Assembly: GCA_013178305.1 (NCBI GenBank)
Contig: JABLXB010000003.1
Coordinates: 400,879 to 464,878 of the forward strand
From: Bacillota bacterium
GTDB lineage: Bacteria > Bacillota > Sulfobacillia > JABLXB01
Length of the DNA: 64,000 nt
Direction: 5' to 3'
Every line of letters begins with the position of its first letter. Position 1 is the first letter of the stretch. Shown here one piece after another: positions 26,179 through 34,735 of the stretch. Below the pieces are notes generated by a model. That model was not told where the DNA came from and ran no database searches. It saw only the letters and a program-made list of their open reading frames with translations. The position numbers and the translations under genes are program-made.

Positions 26179-27143
26179 TGTGCGCAGCCGAGATCGACCC
26201 CGTGTCGGGCCCGGTACCCCCGATGCTCGCCACCCCTGTCGAGAAACCATTTGATTCTCCGGACTACGCCTTCGAGCTGAAATGGGATGGGTACCGCGCC
26301 ATTGCCTTCGTAGGTGCGCGGGACGGCCGAGGTGTCACGCTGCAGAGCCGGAACCTGAGAGACATAACCTCCGAGTTTCCGGGGCTCGCGGGTATTCACC
26401 GCAGGATCAGCGGGGGGCGCGCCACGCTCGATGGGGAGATTGTGGTAATGAAGGGCGGGAGGCCCAGTTTCCAGGCGCTCCAGCACCGGGAGGAACCGCC
26501 GGTGTACGTGGCGTTCGACATTCTCAGCCTGAACGGGAAGAGCCTGCTGGAGCAGCCGTTCGGGGAACGTAGACGAGTTCTCGAGGATTCGGTCCAGCCC
26601 GGCGGCGACATCATCCTCTCCAGCACATTCGAGAGAGAGGGCGTGAGGCTCTACGAGACTGCGTCGGAACGCGGCCTTGAGGGTATAGTGGCGAAGCGGC
26701 TCGACAGCCCATATGTGCCGGGAAGACGCAGCTCCTACTGGTTGAAAATCAAGGCCAGGCGCGCCGCGGACTGCGTCATCGGGGGGATCAACAGGGGCGT
26801 GGGGACTCCTGTGGGATCCCTCGCCGTGGGACTCTATGACGGTGATGAGCTTATCTACGTTGGGAGTGTGGGGGCGGGGCTTACCGATGCCGTCCGCCTC
26901 GATCTGCTCTCGCGGCTCAAGGCCGCGGAGGCGCCGCCGTTCTCATTCGGCCGCCGCGGCATCCCGCGCGAGGTCCGGGGGGCATTCTGGGTGGGGCCGG
27001 ATACCGTCTGCGAGGTGGGATACGCGGAAATGACGAAAGACTTGAGACTCAGACAGCCCTCGTACCTGAGGCTCCGTGAAGACAAACACCCGCGTGAATG
27101 CGACTTCGTACAGATCTTCCCCGATCGCCCCGCGGAGAGGTGA
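26178..27143 (+). CDS. ligD: ATP-dependent DNA ligase, LigD ligase domain as a separate protein
   Basis: Seals double-strand breaks in NHEJ. The nucleotidyltransferase motif I is ELKWDGYRA with K35 as the adenylated lysine; motif III VAFDILSLNGK, motif IV EGIVAKRLDSPY and motif V WLKIK are also present, followed by an OB-fold domain. At 321 aa it contains only the ligase module. In B. subtilis LigD the ligase and polymerase are fused; here they are adjacent genes and no phosphoesterase domain is encoded. Confidence 0.92.
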   Translation: MCAAEIDPVSGPVPPMLATPVEKPFDSPDYAFELKWDGYRAIAFVGARDGRGVTLQSRNLRDITSEFPGLAGIHRRISGGRATLDGEIVVMKGGRPSFQALQHREEPPVYVAFDILSLNGKSLLEQPFGERRRVLEDSVQPGGDIILSSTFEREGVRLYETASERGLEGIVAKRLDSPYVPGRRSSYWLKIKARRAADCVIGGINRGVGTPVGSLAVGLYDGDELIYVGSVGAGLTDAVRLDLLSRLKAAEAPPFSFGRRGIPREVRGAFWVGPDTVCEVGYAEMTKDLRLRQPSYLRLREDKHPRECDFVQIFPDRPAER

Positions 27144-27149
27144 GCCCTG

Positions 27150-28160
27150 TTGCCGCCAAGTAAGTCGAAAGTAATCGTCAAAGTGGGGTCCCGCGAACTC
27201 ACCCTGACCAACCTCAATAAGGTACTGTGGCCGGAAGACGGGTTCACGAAGGCCGACCTGATACAGTATTTAACCACTATCGCGCCGGTTCTGCTCAAGC
27301 ACCTTCACAACAGGCCCCTCGTGTTTACCCGTTACCCGGACGGCATCCACGGCGAGTGGTTTTACCAGAAGGATACCCCTGAATATGCACCCGAATGGCT
27401 GAGTACGTTCCGTTACGAGACTGCCGACCCGCGAAGCGAGAAGCGCGTGATTGAGTTCGTGCTGGCGAATGGGGTGGAGGACCTCGCCTGGATCGCGAAC
27501 CAGGCTTCCATCGAGATCCACCCGTGGCTTTCCAGCCTGGGAACGATCGACTACCCCGACTACGCAGTGTTCGACCTGGATCCTGCACCGCCGGCCACGT
27601 TCGAAGACGCCGTTGTCGTCGCCCGCGCGCTCGAGGTGTGCCTCGAGCAGCTCGGCCTGCGCGGCTACCCCAAGACTTCGGGGGCGACGGGATTACACAT
27701 CTACCTGCCAGTCCGACCGGTCTACGCCTACGACGCTATCGCGGAATTCGTGAGGCAGGTGGCGGAGATCGTGAAGTCGACAATGCCGGGCAGGGTCACG
27801 CTTGCGAGGCCCGTAAAAGAGAGGACGGGCAAGGTCTATATTGACTACCTCCAGAACATCAAGGGGAAGACCATCGTTGGTCCTTACATTCCCCGCCCAC
27901 TTCGCGGCGCGCCGGTTTCGACGCCCTTCTCGTGGAATGAACTGGACGGTATAGACCCCGCCCGCTTCACCATTCAGACTGTCCCAGCGAGAATCAGTTC
28001 GTCAGGTGACTTGTTCGATGCCGTCCTCCGTGACAGACAGTCTCTGGACGTCGCCATGGGATCGCTGGGCGTGGCTACCGGAGCCGGGGGACGTCGGCCA
28101 GCCCCGTCGCGGGCCCCTGGACCGCAATCGCCTGCTCGGCAATCTCAATGGCGCGTCTGA
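27150..28160 (+). CDS. ligD: LigD polymerase/primase domain as a separate protein
   Basis: Archaeo-eukaryotic primase-type polymerase that fills gaps and adds ribonucleotides during NHEJ. Family blocks LTNLNKVLWPEDGFTKADLIQYL, the catalytic FDLDP (D142, D144) and GLHIYLPV (His in the third motif) are present. The TTG start lies 6 bases after the ligase stop. The last 28 codons (Gly/Arg/Pro-rich) run antisense over the end of a convergent SASP gene, so this C-terminal tail is probably not conserved protein sequence. Confidence 0.9.
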   Translation: MPPSKSKVIVKVGSRELTLTNLNKVLWPEDGFTKADLIQYLTTIAPVLLKHLHNRPLVFTRYPDGIHGEWFYQKDTPEYAPEWLSTFRYETADPRSEKRVIEFVLANGVEDLAWIANQASIEIHPWLSSLGTIDYPDYAVFDLDPAPPATFEDAVVVARALEVCLEQLGLRGYPKTSGATGLHIYLPVRPVYAYDAIAEFVRQVAEIVKSTMPGRVTLARPVKERTGKVYIDYLQNIKGKTIVGPYIPRPLRGAPVSTPFSWNELDGIDPARFTIQTVPARISSSGDLFDAVLRDRQSLDVAMGSLGVATGAGGRRPAPSRAPGPQSPARQSQWRV

Positions 28161-28284
28161 CGATCCTACCGCAGTCCCTGGATGGAACGGCACCCCATCC
28201 GTCGCTTCGAACGATGTCATAGACGCCCAGGTCTACTGCAATGCGTTCCCGAAGGTCCTCTGACATTACGCCTCGACGCGGCAT
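28075..28284 (-). CDS. Alpha/beta-type small acid-soluble spore protein
   Basis: DNA-coating protein that protects spore DNA and is degraded by Gpr on germination. The 69-aa product reads MPRRGVMSEDLRERIAVDLG near the N-terminus and RDCGRIVRRAIEIAEQAIA near the C-terminus; the pattern SEDL-x-Cys-G-xxVRRAIEIAEQ matches clostridial alpha/beta SASPs. AAGGAAGGTG lies about 7 bases upstream of the ATG. The usual Gpr site (E-F/I-A-S-E) reads RIAVD here. The 3' end overlaps the ligD polymerase gene by 86 bases in convergent orientation. Upstream lies the palindrome chain. Confidence 0.82.
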   Translation of the reverse strand: MPRRGVMSEDLRERIAVDLGVYDIVRSDGWGAVPSRDCGRIVRRAIEIAEQAIAVQGPATGLADVPRLR

Positions 28285-28300
28285 GGAACACCTTCCTTTC

Positions 28301-28700
28301 CTGTTCTCCGACATGGGAACAGAGGGCCTATAGCAACCTTCGCTCTGGCCACTCAGACGATCCCTTTCTGACTCACGGATAGCCTCTCGACTATCCGTGA
28401 GCCTTACGGGACCAGGTCATGACCGTTGCCCGACGGAAGGAGGTCCATTCGCGGCTGCGGATGATCATTCGACCATCCGCAACCACTACTGGACGTCTTG
28501 CCGTCTTGGCTCAACCATTACCGGTCCCGGCCGGCTCGATGCAATCTTACGACTGCATCGAACCGTACCTGAAGACCGGTAATGATCTTCGCTCCGGCCA
28601 CTACCGATCTGCAAAACCTCATCGACCGGCAGTGACCTTTGCCCGGCCACTGCAGATCCGTATACTTCGACCTGCAGTAGCCTTCGCTCGGCTGCTATAG
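28301..28700. repeat. Chain of covarying palindromes in the SASP-spmA intergenic region
   Basis: This gene-free stretch holds at least six stem-loops. Stems are 28372-28382/28391-28401 (11 bp), 28456-28463/28474-28481 (8 bp), 28516-28526/28574-28584 (11 bp) enclosing 28536-28543/28554-28561 (8 bp), 28599-28606/28627-28634 (one mismatch) and 28649-28655/28672-28678 (7 bp). Stem sequences differ, but loops keep a motif: most begin ATC and end TCGAC. Between stems a second motif recurs, CCTTCGCTCYGGCCACT-like, at 28337, 28586, 28636 and 28681. Neighbouring arms can also pair across this spacer (CAGTG 28630 with CACTG 28648; AGTAGC 28676 with GCTGCT 28691). No gene, known RNA family or CRISPR structure fits. 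Confidence 0.7.
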
Positions 28701-28818
28701 ACCCTCATCAAGTAGTATAACCACCAAGATCGAGACTAACCTTGGACGCGGTTTTGTATTTTTTTCCTTGATTAAAACATAGGTTTCGAGATCGAGGTGG
28801 CCCTACCCCGATAGCCAT

Positions 28819-28831
28819 CCTGTACACCGGA
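28819..28831. repeat. 13-bp direct repeat, copy 1 (upstream of spmA)
   Basis: CCTGTACACCGGA occurs here and again at 29504-29516, flanking spmA at a distance of 685 bp. It may be a protein-binding site or a scar of rearrangement; chance cannot be excluded. Confidence 0.4.
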
Positions 28832-28865
28832 GTTTGCTTGCCGGTCACGCTATGGAGGTGCCGCA

Positions 28866-29474
28866 ATGGAAATAATATGGCTGGTTCTCGTCGCCGGCAG
28901 CATGGCTGTTGCGGTCGCAAACGGCCGCGCCGAGGTGGCTGTGAACGAGGCGCTGAGGTCGGCGGCCGCGGCGGTGGAGACCACGCTTGGATTTCTCGGC
29001 GCCATGTGCCTGTGGCTGGGGTTAATGAAGATAGCGGAGCGCTCGGGCCTCGCGGCCGCGCTATCGCGACTTGTGTCACCGCTCCTCCGGCTAGTCATGC
29101 CGTCCGTGCCCCCCGACCACCCGGCGTTCGGGGCGGTGTCCATGAGCATAAGCGCAAATCTCCTGGGCCTCGGTAGCGCGGCCACGCCGTTCGGCTTCAA
29201 AGCGATGGAGGAACTGAAGCGCCTGGCCGAGAGCGACGCCTGTCACCGCCCGCGTGCCGGCAAACCGGTTGACAGCGCGACGCCCGCGATGTGCACTTTC
29301 GTGGCGATGACCTGCGCGGGACTGACGCTGGTCCCCGGGGCCGTGGTGGCGTTGCGCGCTCAGATGGGCTCCAGCGACCCCTCCGCGACTGTCGGGCCGA
29401 CCATCCTTGCCGGGCTGGTCGCTTGGATGACCGTCCTGGTAACAGACTCGGCTTTCCGTCGGCGGTGGGGTTAA
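28866..29474 (+). CDS. spmA: Spore maturation protein A
   Basis: Polytopic membrane protein that, with SpmB, is needed for spore core dehydration. The 202-aa product begins with the family N-terminus IIWLVLVAGSMAVAVANGRAE and has ETTLGFLGAMCLWLGLMKIAE, SMSISANLLGLGSAATPFGFKAMEEL and a C-terminal membrane pair. The ATG is preceded by GGAGGTGCCGCA. spmB is normally directly downstream; here it is displaced by about 590 bp. Confidence 0.92.
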   Translation: MEIIWLVLVAGSMAVAVANGRAEVAVNEALRSAAAAVETTLGFLGAMCLWLGLMKIAERSGLAAALSRLVSPLLRLVMPSVPPDHPAFGAVSMSISANLLGLGSAATPFGFKAMEELKRLAESDACHRPRAGKPVDSATPAMCTFVAMTCAGLTLVPGAVVALRAQMGSSDPSATVGPTILAGLVAWMTVLVTDSAFRRRWG

Positions 29475-29503
29475 GTGGGCATCTCACCTCGTGGTGAGCC
29501 CTG

Positions 29504-29516
29504 CCTGTACACCGGA
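29504..29516. repeat. 13-bp direct repeat, copy 2 (downstream of spmA)
   Basis: Second copy of CCTGTACACCGGA; see the copy at 28819-28831. It sits at the left edge of the segment inserted between spmA and spmB, just after a short inverted repeat (CTCACC / GGTGAG). Confidence 0.4.
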
Positions 29517-29638
29517 CCATCTAAACCGTAGTATTCTGCAACACAATTGCTTTCGGATTCGTCATGTGTTGGGGAGAAGCAGAAGGTCAAGACGATGCCC
29601 CAGACGGCGCTATCAAGGCAGTGAAAGACGGAGGATAT

Positions 29639-29893
29639 ATGCGCATCCGCAGCGTACTACCCGATCTGTTATCAAGTCTCCTTCTCGGGTTGGGCTTTCT
29701 CTTGGTCGTGAGTCCTGCGTTTCTCTACTGGTTCATCCACGATAACAGTGAGCGGTATGTCTGGATTATCAGTGGCCCGTACCCTTTTAGTCACTTCGGC
29801 AGTGGCCCGTTCCAGCTTTTCTTGGGCACCGGCTTGCTACTTTCGGGGACGACCCTGGTCGCACTATCACTCCTGATCAGGAAGAATATATGA
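29639..29893 (+). CDS. Small two-span membrane protein inserted between spmA and spmB
   Basis: Predicted 84-aa protein with two hydrophobic helices (residues 9-32 and 57-79) and an aromatic-rich loop (YVWIISGPYPFSHFG). GACGGAGG lies about 5 bases before the ATG. The surrounding sequence is visibly richer in A and T than the flanking genes. No family recognised. Its place between two genes that are normally adjacent suggests an acquired insert. Confidence 0.6.
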   Translation: MRIRSVLPDLLSSLLLGLGFLLVVSPAFLYWFIHDNSERYVWIISGPYPFSHFGSGPFQLFLGTGLLLSGTTLVALSLLIRKNI

Positions 29894-30063
29894 TGCGCTG
29901 CATATCCTCATGATTGTGGTGGCCTTGCCTCTAGGGCGGGGGCTCAACGCAAGTGGTGTTGCCGCCTACAGTCGCGGGAGGCGATACAACAGCGAATACG
30001 CCTTCACGGGTTGTGTGTGCGTGTAGCGGTTCTTCTACTCATAGTCCGCCTGGTGGTGATCGT

Positions 30064-30609
30064 GTGGTTGGCTCGGCTCTCGCCGCAGTGTCTTTCCTCT
30101 CACGCTGGGCGATGCCCGCGCTCATCCTGGGCATACCACTCTATGGCTTTGCCAGGGGGGTTCCCGTCTACCGCACGTTCGTGGAGGGCGCCGAGGAAGG
30201 CCTGAATGTGGCCGCCAGGATCCTGCCTTACCTGGTTGCCATCATGTTTGCGACGTCGCTGTTCAGGGCGTCGGGGGCGATGGACGTGCTTGTAGCCGCT
30301 TTTCGCCTGCTCACCGCGGTTGGCGTTCCAGCGGAGGTCATTCCGCTCCTGTTCCTGAAGCCCATCTCCGGTGCCGCCTCACTCTCGTACACCATCGACC
30401 TCATGAACCGCCTCGGCCCCGATTCCTTCCCCGCATTCCTGGCCTGCGTCAGCCAGGCAAGCTTCGACACCACGTTCTACGTCGTGAGCCTGTACTTCGG
30501 CTCCATCGGCGTCAGGAACACCAGGCATACGATCCCCGTGGCGCTCCTCGGCGACGTCACGGGGTTCATCGTCGCGCTGCTGGTCTCCAGGCGGCTGTTC
30601 CCGCTGTAG
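30064..30609 (+). CDS. spmB: Spore maturation protein B
   Basis: Partner of SpmA, nucleoside-recognition (GATE) type membrane protein. The 181-aa product has ALILGIPLYGFARGVPVYRTFVEGAEEGLNVAARILPYLVAIMFATSLFRASGAMD and the conserved LLFLKPISGAASLSYTIDLM. I chose the GTG with GGTGGTGAT just upstream, which gives the usual family length; the frame is open further upstream (GTG 29953) but that part has no family similarity. The separation from spmA means it may have its own promoter; I could not identify one. Confidence 0.9.
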   Translation: MVGSALAAVSFLSRWAMPALILGIPLYGFARGVPVYRTFVEGAEEGLNVAARILPYLVAIMFATSLFRASGAMDVLVAAFRLLTAVGVPAEVIPLLFLKPISGAASLSYTIDLMNRLGPDSFPAFLACVSQASFDTTFYVVSLYFGSIGVRNTRHTIPVALLGDVTGFIVALLVSRRLFPL

Positions 30610-30736
30610 CGCAGGTCAGCCCGCCCTTCTGCCGAGGAGTGCGCTCAAAGCCCCGCCAGGGGTTGACCTCTGGAGATCCCCGATTTGCCGGAAACACCTG
30701 TGGGCAATCGTGCGTCCAGAACAGCGGTGATCGCCT

Positions 30737-31633
30737 GTGTCCTCATCAAGTTCGCCTGGCTGCCTCACGTTACGAGAAGAGATCCTGGCTGAAAACACAA
30801 CCGGCGGGGCTTCGAGGTCCTGGTCCCCGGAGTGGGTATTCTGGGTCAAGGTAGGTCTACACCGAATGATGCGGTGGCTCCGGTGGATTGCGGAGGACAT
30901 TGGTCTCCCGGTTGGTTCCGACTGGGGGCGCCCCTCACCTGTGGCGCGTACACGGATGAAGACCCCCGCGGATTTTCCATACCTGCTTTTCCGGCATAAT
31001 TCCCCGTTAGCCCGCCCATCCAGGGCCGCTGAAGAATACCAGGCGAACAAGGCCCACAACCTCCAGATTGCATGCCGGAAGATCGACGGTATCGTCGTAC
31101 GGCCGGGAGAAGTGCTGTCATTCTGCCGCCTGGTGGGCCCCACGCCCCGCTCGCGAGGATACTTTCCAGCCCTGACGCTGATCGGAGACCGGCTTCAAGC
31201 GCTCACCGGGGGAGGCCTCTGCCAGCTCTCGAACATGATCTACTGGATGGCGCTTCACCTCGGGTTCGAAACAGTGGAACGCCACAGGCATTCGTACGAC
31301 CTATTTCCCGACGTCAACCGCACGGTACCGTTCGGTTGCGGGGCCACCGTTTTCTACAACTACGTAGACCTCGTGGTTAAGAACACGCTAGAGTTCCCCG
31401 TGGGGTTCGGATTCAGGGTCATGGACGGTATGCTGGTCGGGGAGGCCTACGGCGCGTGCCCGCTTCCGTTTGAGGTGCGTGTATACGAAACTGACCACGA
31501 GTATTACGATTCCGTCGATGGCAAGCGCCGCCGGAACAAGATCTGGAGGCGCGTCGCCGGACCGGGTGGCCCTCCGCGGGTCGAGCTCGTTGCGGAGAAC
31601 GATTGCCGCGTGACATACGAGGTTTCAGTCTGA
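30737..31633 (+). CDS. VanW-like family protein
   Basis: VanW domain protein of unknown biochemical role, found in some vancomycin-resistance clusters and widely in sporeformers. The 298-aa product contains the family core: ANKAHNLQIACRKIDGIVVRPGEVLSFCRLVGPTPRSRGY, GGGLCQLSNMIYWMALHLGFE, ERHRHSYDLFPD and PFGCGATVFYNYVDL. No signal peptide; residues 37-53 are Trp-rich. The start is uncertain: GTG 30737 is used, but ATG 30866 just before RWLRWIAED would also leave the domain intact. No van ligase genes are nearby, so resistance is not implied. Confidence 0.85.
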   Translation: MSSSSSPGCLTLREEILAENTTGGASRSWSPEWVFWVKVGLHRMMRWLRWIAEDIGLPVGSDWGRPSPVARTRMKTPADFPYLLFRHNSPLARPSRAAEEYQANKAHNLQIACRKIDGIVVRPGEVLSFCRLVGPTPRSRGYFPALTLIGDRLQALTGGGLCQLSNMIYWMALHLGFETVERHRHSYDLFPDVNRTVPFGCGATVFYNYVDLVVKNTLEFPVGFGFRVMDGMLVGEAYGACPLPFEVRVYETDHEYYDSVDGKRRRNKIWRRVAGPGGPPRVELVAENDCRVTYEVSV

Positions 31634-31769
31634 CCATAGGGAACCGCGCAGGTACGCGCTATCGCCAGCCGCCGCGGAACCGGAGTAGGACTGCGGCAGT
31701 CTAATTGTAAGTAGGGCGGTCCTCGCTATTAGGATTCGAACAGGCCTTCGGTGAGGTGGGGAGGCGGCA

Positions 31770-33617
31770 GTGAGCGGACGGCGGCGGACACACAGACGAG
31801 GGTCGCGCTTTGTTAGCGCGGTTCTGACATTGACGCTCCTGGTTACGGTGTGGGGAACCACGGTACCTCGAATGCCCACCCGCACCGCACTTGCCAACTC
31901 GGTCCCGCTGGAGGCGGTCGGGCGCAGCGTCGTGCCGAAGCACAGCACAAGCGTCCGGATGGTCGAAGAAGAGGTCAACGTTGATATTCACTACGCTCCG
32001 GCTCTGAAAGCCACCGAACGGGCGGCGTCTCCGGACTATCCGCCGCCGTATGTTGCCAGGGTCCACGCCGTGTTCCTCTTTGAGTCGTCGCGCGACGAAC
32101 GCCTCACGGTCGGGTTTCCGCCGGGCGTGCTTCCTGACGAGGAGTTCTTCACTCGCCAGGTTGAGGAATTCCGGGTAACGCTCGACGGGGAGGGTCTGGC
32201 ACATCGAATCGAGACCATTCGTCGGCCGAGGACGGAGGAAACATGGGCGGTGTGGGAGACCCCCTTTCGCAAGGGGCGCATCCGTATGGACGTGGCATAC
32301 ACCATTCCGATGGATCCTCCCAAACCCGACTCGGACCTCCGATTCTACTATGTTCTGAGGACCGGCAAGTACTGGGAGGGACCCATCGGGAAGGCGCTCA
32401 TCAGGCTGAAGGTCGTGAACTCGCAGGGTCCCGTCCCAATCAGGCGCGGGGACGTACTTGCCGGGACCACCAGAGGCTGGCGGGTGAACGGAAGCGCGCT
32501 CGTCTGGGAGTACACGAACATAGAACCGCAGTTCGACATGGAGGTCCACCTTCGGCACTTTCCTATGGAAAGAGACGTTGAAAGGGCTCTCACGCTGGCC
32601 GCCGTCTCGAATGTACTGCCGCCGGACTGGCTCGATGAGGAGTGCTCTCCAGAGGAACTCGCTCGGCTGGCATACAGCGTGAAGAGGCACTTCGGTCTGC
32701 TGTACTACGAGGCGCGATCCCGTGATGCAGACGAGGAGCGGTTGATACCCATGTTTGAGGCGGGCGTCTTCGTGCACAGGCGGGCGCTGCTTGGCCTGCC
32801 GGACGATGATGACCTTCACTCGTCATACCTGGGCTTTCTCGCAGGAGTGATCGAGACCGACAAGCGGGCTGACCTCCTGGAAGACTGGTTCAGGGGGATG
32901 CTGCGGGCACTGGAACGAGGCAAACGCGCTGACCTGTCCGACTTCGGTGACCCGGCGGAAGCGAGCTCGTACCGGCGGGCGGTGCGGATGTACGCTCATA
33001 CGGCGGACCCGGCGAAGCGGTCCGTCGTTGTCAACGTCCTTAAGGCTTGCATGGTGCCGCCCCGCGCCTTCAGGACAATCGTGAACTGGTCGGGAGACCT
33101 ATCGGGGCTGCCGGCGGAAACCCTCGAGAAGGCGCAACGAGATCTGTACGACGACCTCCGGAGCGGCGGACCCGACGGAGGCGGTGCGCTCGTCTATTTT
33201 ATAGAAAAGGATACAGCAGAGCCCGTAGCCGAAATATGGGACATCCCGGCGACACCTGAAGCATTGGTTAAAGCGCTCCTCGGCGTGCCGCGTGACACCA
33301 GGAACCTTTATTCCCCGTTCATAAGCGGGATCGAGCTGAAAAGCGCGACGGTTCGGGGGCGGACACTGACCCTGGACTTCAACGAGAGGTTTCTTGAGGG
33401 GATCACGGGGCGCCTATCCTTTAACGACAAGTGGGTTGCATTCGTGCTGGAGCGGACGCTTTCGCAGATCGACTCGATCGACTCGTACCGGGTGACCGTA
33501 AACGGGAGAGCCGTCCCCGCGGGGAGCCACTTCGACTTCAACGGCCCCCTTGACCTGCGCCCATGGCGGGAACGGAGCGATACCGGCGCCGGCACTAGTG
33601 ACGGCGGAGGAGGTTGA
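31770..33617 (+). CDS. Secreted protein: DUF4424-like N-terminus with GerMN-like C-terminal domain
   Basis: Predicted exported 615-aa protein. Residues 1-42 form a signal peptide with an Arg-rich start. Residues about 60-290 are beta-rich and resemble the DUF4424-like region of the next gene (VRMVEEEVNVDIHYAP... VFLFESSRDERLTVGFPPG). The middle is helical. Residues about 515-595 (ISGIELKSATVRGRTLTLDF, VAFVLERTLSQIDSIDSYRV, then TVNGR) fit a GerMN (sporulation/spore germination) domain. The GTG has GGGGAGG about 8 bases upstream. The next gene overlaps by TTGA. The function is unknown; the domain assignments are my reading of the pattern and need a profile search. Confidence 0.65.
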   Translation: MSGRRRTHRRGSRFVSAVLTLTLLVTVWGTTVPRMPTRTALANSVPLEAVGRSVVPKHSTSVRMVEEEVNVDIHYAPALKATERAASPDYPPPYVARVHAVFLFESSRDERLTVGFPPGVLPDEEFFTRQVEEFRVTLDGEGLAHRIETIRRPRTEETWAVWETPFRKGRIRMDVAYTIPMDPPKPDSDLRFYYVLRTGKYWEGPIGKALIRLKVVNSQGPVPIRRGDVLAGTTRGWRVNGSALVWEYTNIEPQFDMEVHLRHFPMERDVERALTLAAVSNVLPPDWLDEECSPEELARLAYSVKRHFGLLYYEARSRDADEERLIPMFEAGVFVHRRALLGLPDDDDLHSSYLGFLAGVIETDKRADLLEDWFRGMLRALERGKRADLSDFGDPAEASSYRRAVRMYAHTADPAKRSVVVNVLKACMVPPRAFRTIVNWSGDLSGLPAETLEKAQRDLYDDLRSGGPDGGGALVYFIEKDTAEPVAEIWDIPATPEALVKALLGVPRDTRNLYSPFISGIELKSATVRGRTLTLDFNERFLEGITGRLSFNDKWVAFVLERTLSQIDSIDSYRVTVNGRAVPAGSHFDFNGPLDLRPWRERSDTGAGTSDGGGG

Positions 33618-34720
33618 CCAATCTGAGCAGGGTAGCGTGTGGAATGCTGGTGGCCGCGTCGATCACGATATATGCTATGATTTGCTCTCCCGTGGCCACC
33701 GCGAACGGTTTGCCGTCGGACGTCATCCTGCACGAGAGCGGTGCGATTCTGCTGCCGAGGCCGCAGTCGCCCTTGTGCGTCGACCGGGCCGACATCGTGA
33801 TGGACGTGCGCGACTACCGAGCGCAGATCCACACGACGTACCAGGTTTCAAACCCGGGGCCGGAGCGGCTCAGGGAACAAGTAGCCTTCTTCGTACCCGA
33901 TGGGAGCGACGTCGAGGGCCTGGAGACGGTTGTCGCGGGACGGCAAGTCGAGCACCTGCTGCTCAAAGGTAACGCCGGGCAGGTCGTCCCCCCGGGGACG
34001 CTCCCTGAACCGGATGAACTGTGGGTGGACCCGCTTAGTGGAGCCAGGTATCAGCCCGCGAATCCGTGGTCGACGCGCGGGAGACCTGCCGTTTTTGTGT
34101 TCCCGGTCGAGATCGGGCCACGCGAAACCTGCAAAGTCGAGGTGAAGTACAGGCAGGTCCCAAGCGTAGATTACGGTCGGCTGGTCAGGCCCCTGTATCG
34201 TTACGACTACCACCTCTGGCCGGCACGCCACTGGTCGAGTTTTGGACCCATATCAATGAGGATTCTGTCCGGCGGTCAGCAGAGAGCGGTGAGGAGCAAT
34301 TGTACTGCAGTCAGGCGTGAGGGTAACAGGACAATCGGCGACAGCCAGCTTGACGGAATCCCCGTGGATGTGTTGAGTGTGTACGTGTACAGCGGCGCGA
34401 TCACTCCATGGGTCCCATGGCCTCTCAACGCGATCTGGCTTGGGCGCTGGGGCAGGATAGCCGTCATTGTCGCAGTGTGCTCACTGGCCGGAGTAGCCGC
34501 GGGGCGGGTCGCCCGGCGCAAGCGGCCCGGCGCGCGCCTCTTGAGCCTGGCGCTGTGCGCGGGCGTGCTGGGACTGGCGTACTTGGGCCTCCCGCTTTCC
34601 AGCGGTTCAGGGTGGGCGTTCGTCATGTTGTTCATGTTCTTCCCGGTGCTGGTGCTGCTGACGTTCGGGTTGCGCTGGGCGTTCAGCGGCTCGGGGGACT
34701 ACTATCGGATGGGCCCATGA
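33614..34720 (+). CDS. DUF4424-like exported protein with C-terminal membrane segments
   Basis: Predicted 368-aa protein: signal peptide (residues 1-31), an extracytoplasmic beta-rich region to about residue 260 (VDRADIVMDVRDYRAQIHTTYQVSNPG; REQVAFFVPDGSDVEG; CKVEVKYRQVP) and three hydrophobic segments at the end. The pattern of an N-terminal inward-facing beta domain with conserved aromatic residues resembles DUF4424 proteins. The TTG overlaps the upstream stop; GGAGGAGG directly abuts it, so a start at the ATG at 33641 is also possible. It shares its design with the broken gene that follows. Confidence 0.65.
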   Translation: MTNLSRVACGMLVAASITIYAMICSPVATANGLPSDVILHESGAILLPRPQSPLCVDRADIVMDVRDYRAQIHTTYQVSNPGPERLREQVAFFVPDGSDVEGLETVVAGRQVEHLLLKGNAGQVVPPGTLPEPDELWVDPLSGARYQPANPWSTRGRPAVFVFPVEIGPRETCKVEVKYRQVPSVDYGRLVRPLYRYDYHLWPARHWSSFGPISMRILSGGQQRAVRSNCTAVRREGNRTIGDSQLDGIPVDVLSVYVYSGAITPWVPWPLNAIWLGRWGRIAVIVAVCSLAGVAAGRVARRKRPGARLLSLALCAGVLGLAYLGLPLSSGSGWAFVMLFMFFPVLVLLTFGLRWAFSGSGDYYRMGP

Positions 34721-34735
34721 GGGGGTATCGTCGCG

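Noticed and set aside
28301..28700. CRISPR-like array
   Set aside because: Repeated motifs recur but are not identical, spacing is uneven and each unit is itself palindromic; no cas genes are nearby.
30737..31633. Vancomycin resistance locus
   Set aside because: Only a VanW-like protein is present, without van ligase, dehydrogenase, VanX or VanRS; such proteins are common in sporeformers.
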